Shown here one piece after another: positions 6,145 through 6,506 of a DNA stretch of 6,506 nt. This stretch comes from an uncultured Lachnospiraceae bacterium (GTDB lineage: Bacteria; Bacillota; Clostridia; Lachnospirales; Lachnospiraceae): positions 1-6,506 of the forward strand of contig CACZRA010000309.1 in the NCBI GenBank assembly GCA_902783395.1. Reading direction: 5' to 3'. A program made the position numbers and the translations under genes. Below the pieces are notes generated by a model that worked only from the letters and a program-made list of their open reading frames with translations, ran no database searches and was not told the origin of the DNA. How positions within the stretch are numbered: the stretch's first letter is position 1; the number at the start of each line of letters is the position of its first letter.

Positions 6145-6506
6145 CTAAAACTCCGTGCCGGCATCACAAAGGGGGATCAGCGTCCTTCCGTCATCCGCGT
6201 AAGTATAAAGCTCATTCCTTGTTATCATCAGCGAATGCTCAGGCAGCACCGAACCCGCTTTTTCATACAGGGCGCTTATCACGGTATCGGGCCGTATATT
6301 ATTCTCCGAGCCTGCGGAGGCTTTGATATGGATATTACCGTCATCATCCGTATAAAGCTCGTAGATAAACGGCCGTATATCCGTTTCTTTGTAGTCTGCG
6401 GCCTCGTCTTCAGCGCGGGCTCCGTCAGACGGCAGCATGGTCCTGGTGTTGTATGAAGCTTTTGATATCTTCCGTCCCTTTTTTCCCTTTTTTTTCACCG
6501 GCTTTC
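6145..6506 (-). CDS. Hypothetical lysine-rich protein, 5' end probably outside the window
   Basis: I do not recognise this protein. The frame ends with TAG at 6145-6147 and stays open to the right edge. Inside the window the only early start is a GTG at 6498 (117 residues), which has no clear ribosome binding site; the codons before it read Lys-Pro, so the true start is probably beyond 6506. From the GTG, residues 1-14 are very basic (KKKGKKGRKISK), followed by a disordered-looking acidic linker to about residue 40. A compact-looking part (43-112) then shows alternating polar and hydrophobic residues: FIYELYTDDDGNIHIKA, DTVISALYEKAGSVLPEHSLMITRNELYTYADDGRTLIPL. The repeated 'ELYT-x-x-DDG' (47-54 and 95-103) may mark two similar beta hairpins. 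There is no membrane segment or cysteine pattern. It is in line with the chemoreceptor gene, 79 bases upstream, but a promoter lies between, so a shared function is not implied. Confidence 0.65.
   Translation of the reverse strand, partial: KPVKKKGKKGRKISKASYNTRTMLPSDGARAEDEAADYKETDIRPFIYELYTDDDGNIHIKASAGSENNIRPDTVISALYEKAGSVLPEHSLMITRNELYTYADDGRTLIPLCDAGTEF

Noticed and set aside
5833..6456. 207-residue plus-strand frame
   Set aside because: Antisense to the chemoreceptor N-terminus, its promoter and the hypothetical gene; no ribosome site and no recognisable domain. It is an antisense shadow.

Overview
The window looks like chromosomal sequence from a low-to-mid GC Gram-positive anaerobe, most likely a Clostridia member of the Lachnospiraceae type. 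This is inferred from the style of the chemoreceptor, the short clostridial-type phosphotransacetylase, the strong purine-rich ribosome binding sites and the TATAAT-type promoters. No rRNA, tRNA, IS element, CRISPR array or phage gene was seen.

Layout. Five genes read leftward (minus strand), in transcription order: a lysine-rich hypothetical protein cut by the right edge (6145-6506); a two-TM methyl-accepting chemotaxis protein (3945-6065); a GH3/ANL-superfamily acyl-adenylate-type protein (2273-3919); a phosphate acetyltransferase, Pta (1228-2211); and a cytoplasmic alpha/beta-hydrolase esterase (383-1195). A promoter lies just upstream of the chemoreceptor gene. The gaps from chemoreceptor to GH3, GH3 to Pta and Pta to esterase are 25, 61 and 32 bases, with no convincing terminator, so these four genes may form one operon. 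At the left end a 63-residue protein (195-386) reads rightward from its own promoter and ribosome binding site. It meets the esterase gene tail to tail, with the two stop codons overlapping inside a small hairpin.

How the genes may work together (inference). GH3 proteins activate carboxylic acids as acyl-adenylates for amide formation, Pta exchanges acyl groups between CoA and phosphate, and the esterase cleaves an ester. Together with a chemoreceptor, this suggests sensing and handling of a small organic acid or acyl conjugate. Pta has no acetate kinase gene downstream. Both the GH3 protein and Pta differ from their families at active-site motifs: the GH3 phosphate loop is degenerate, and Pta has Glu at the position of the proposed catalytic Asp. 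The operon may therefore do something other than ordinary acetate metabolism.

The least expected item is the small rightward protein. Its N-terminus resembles a double-glycine secretion leader (Leu at -12, Asp at -11, Met at -7, Ala at -4, Gly-Gly at -2/-1), which makes it a candidate exported peptide precursor.
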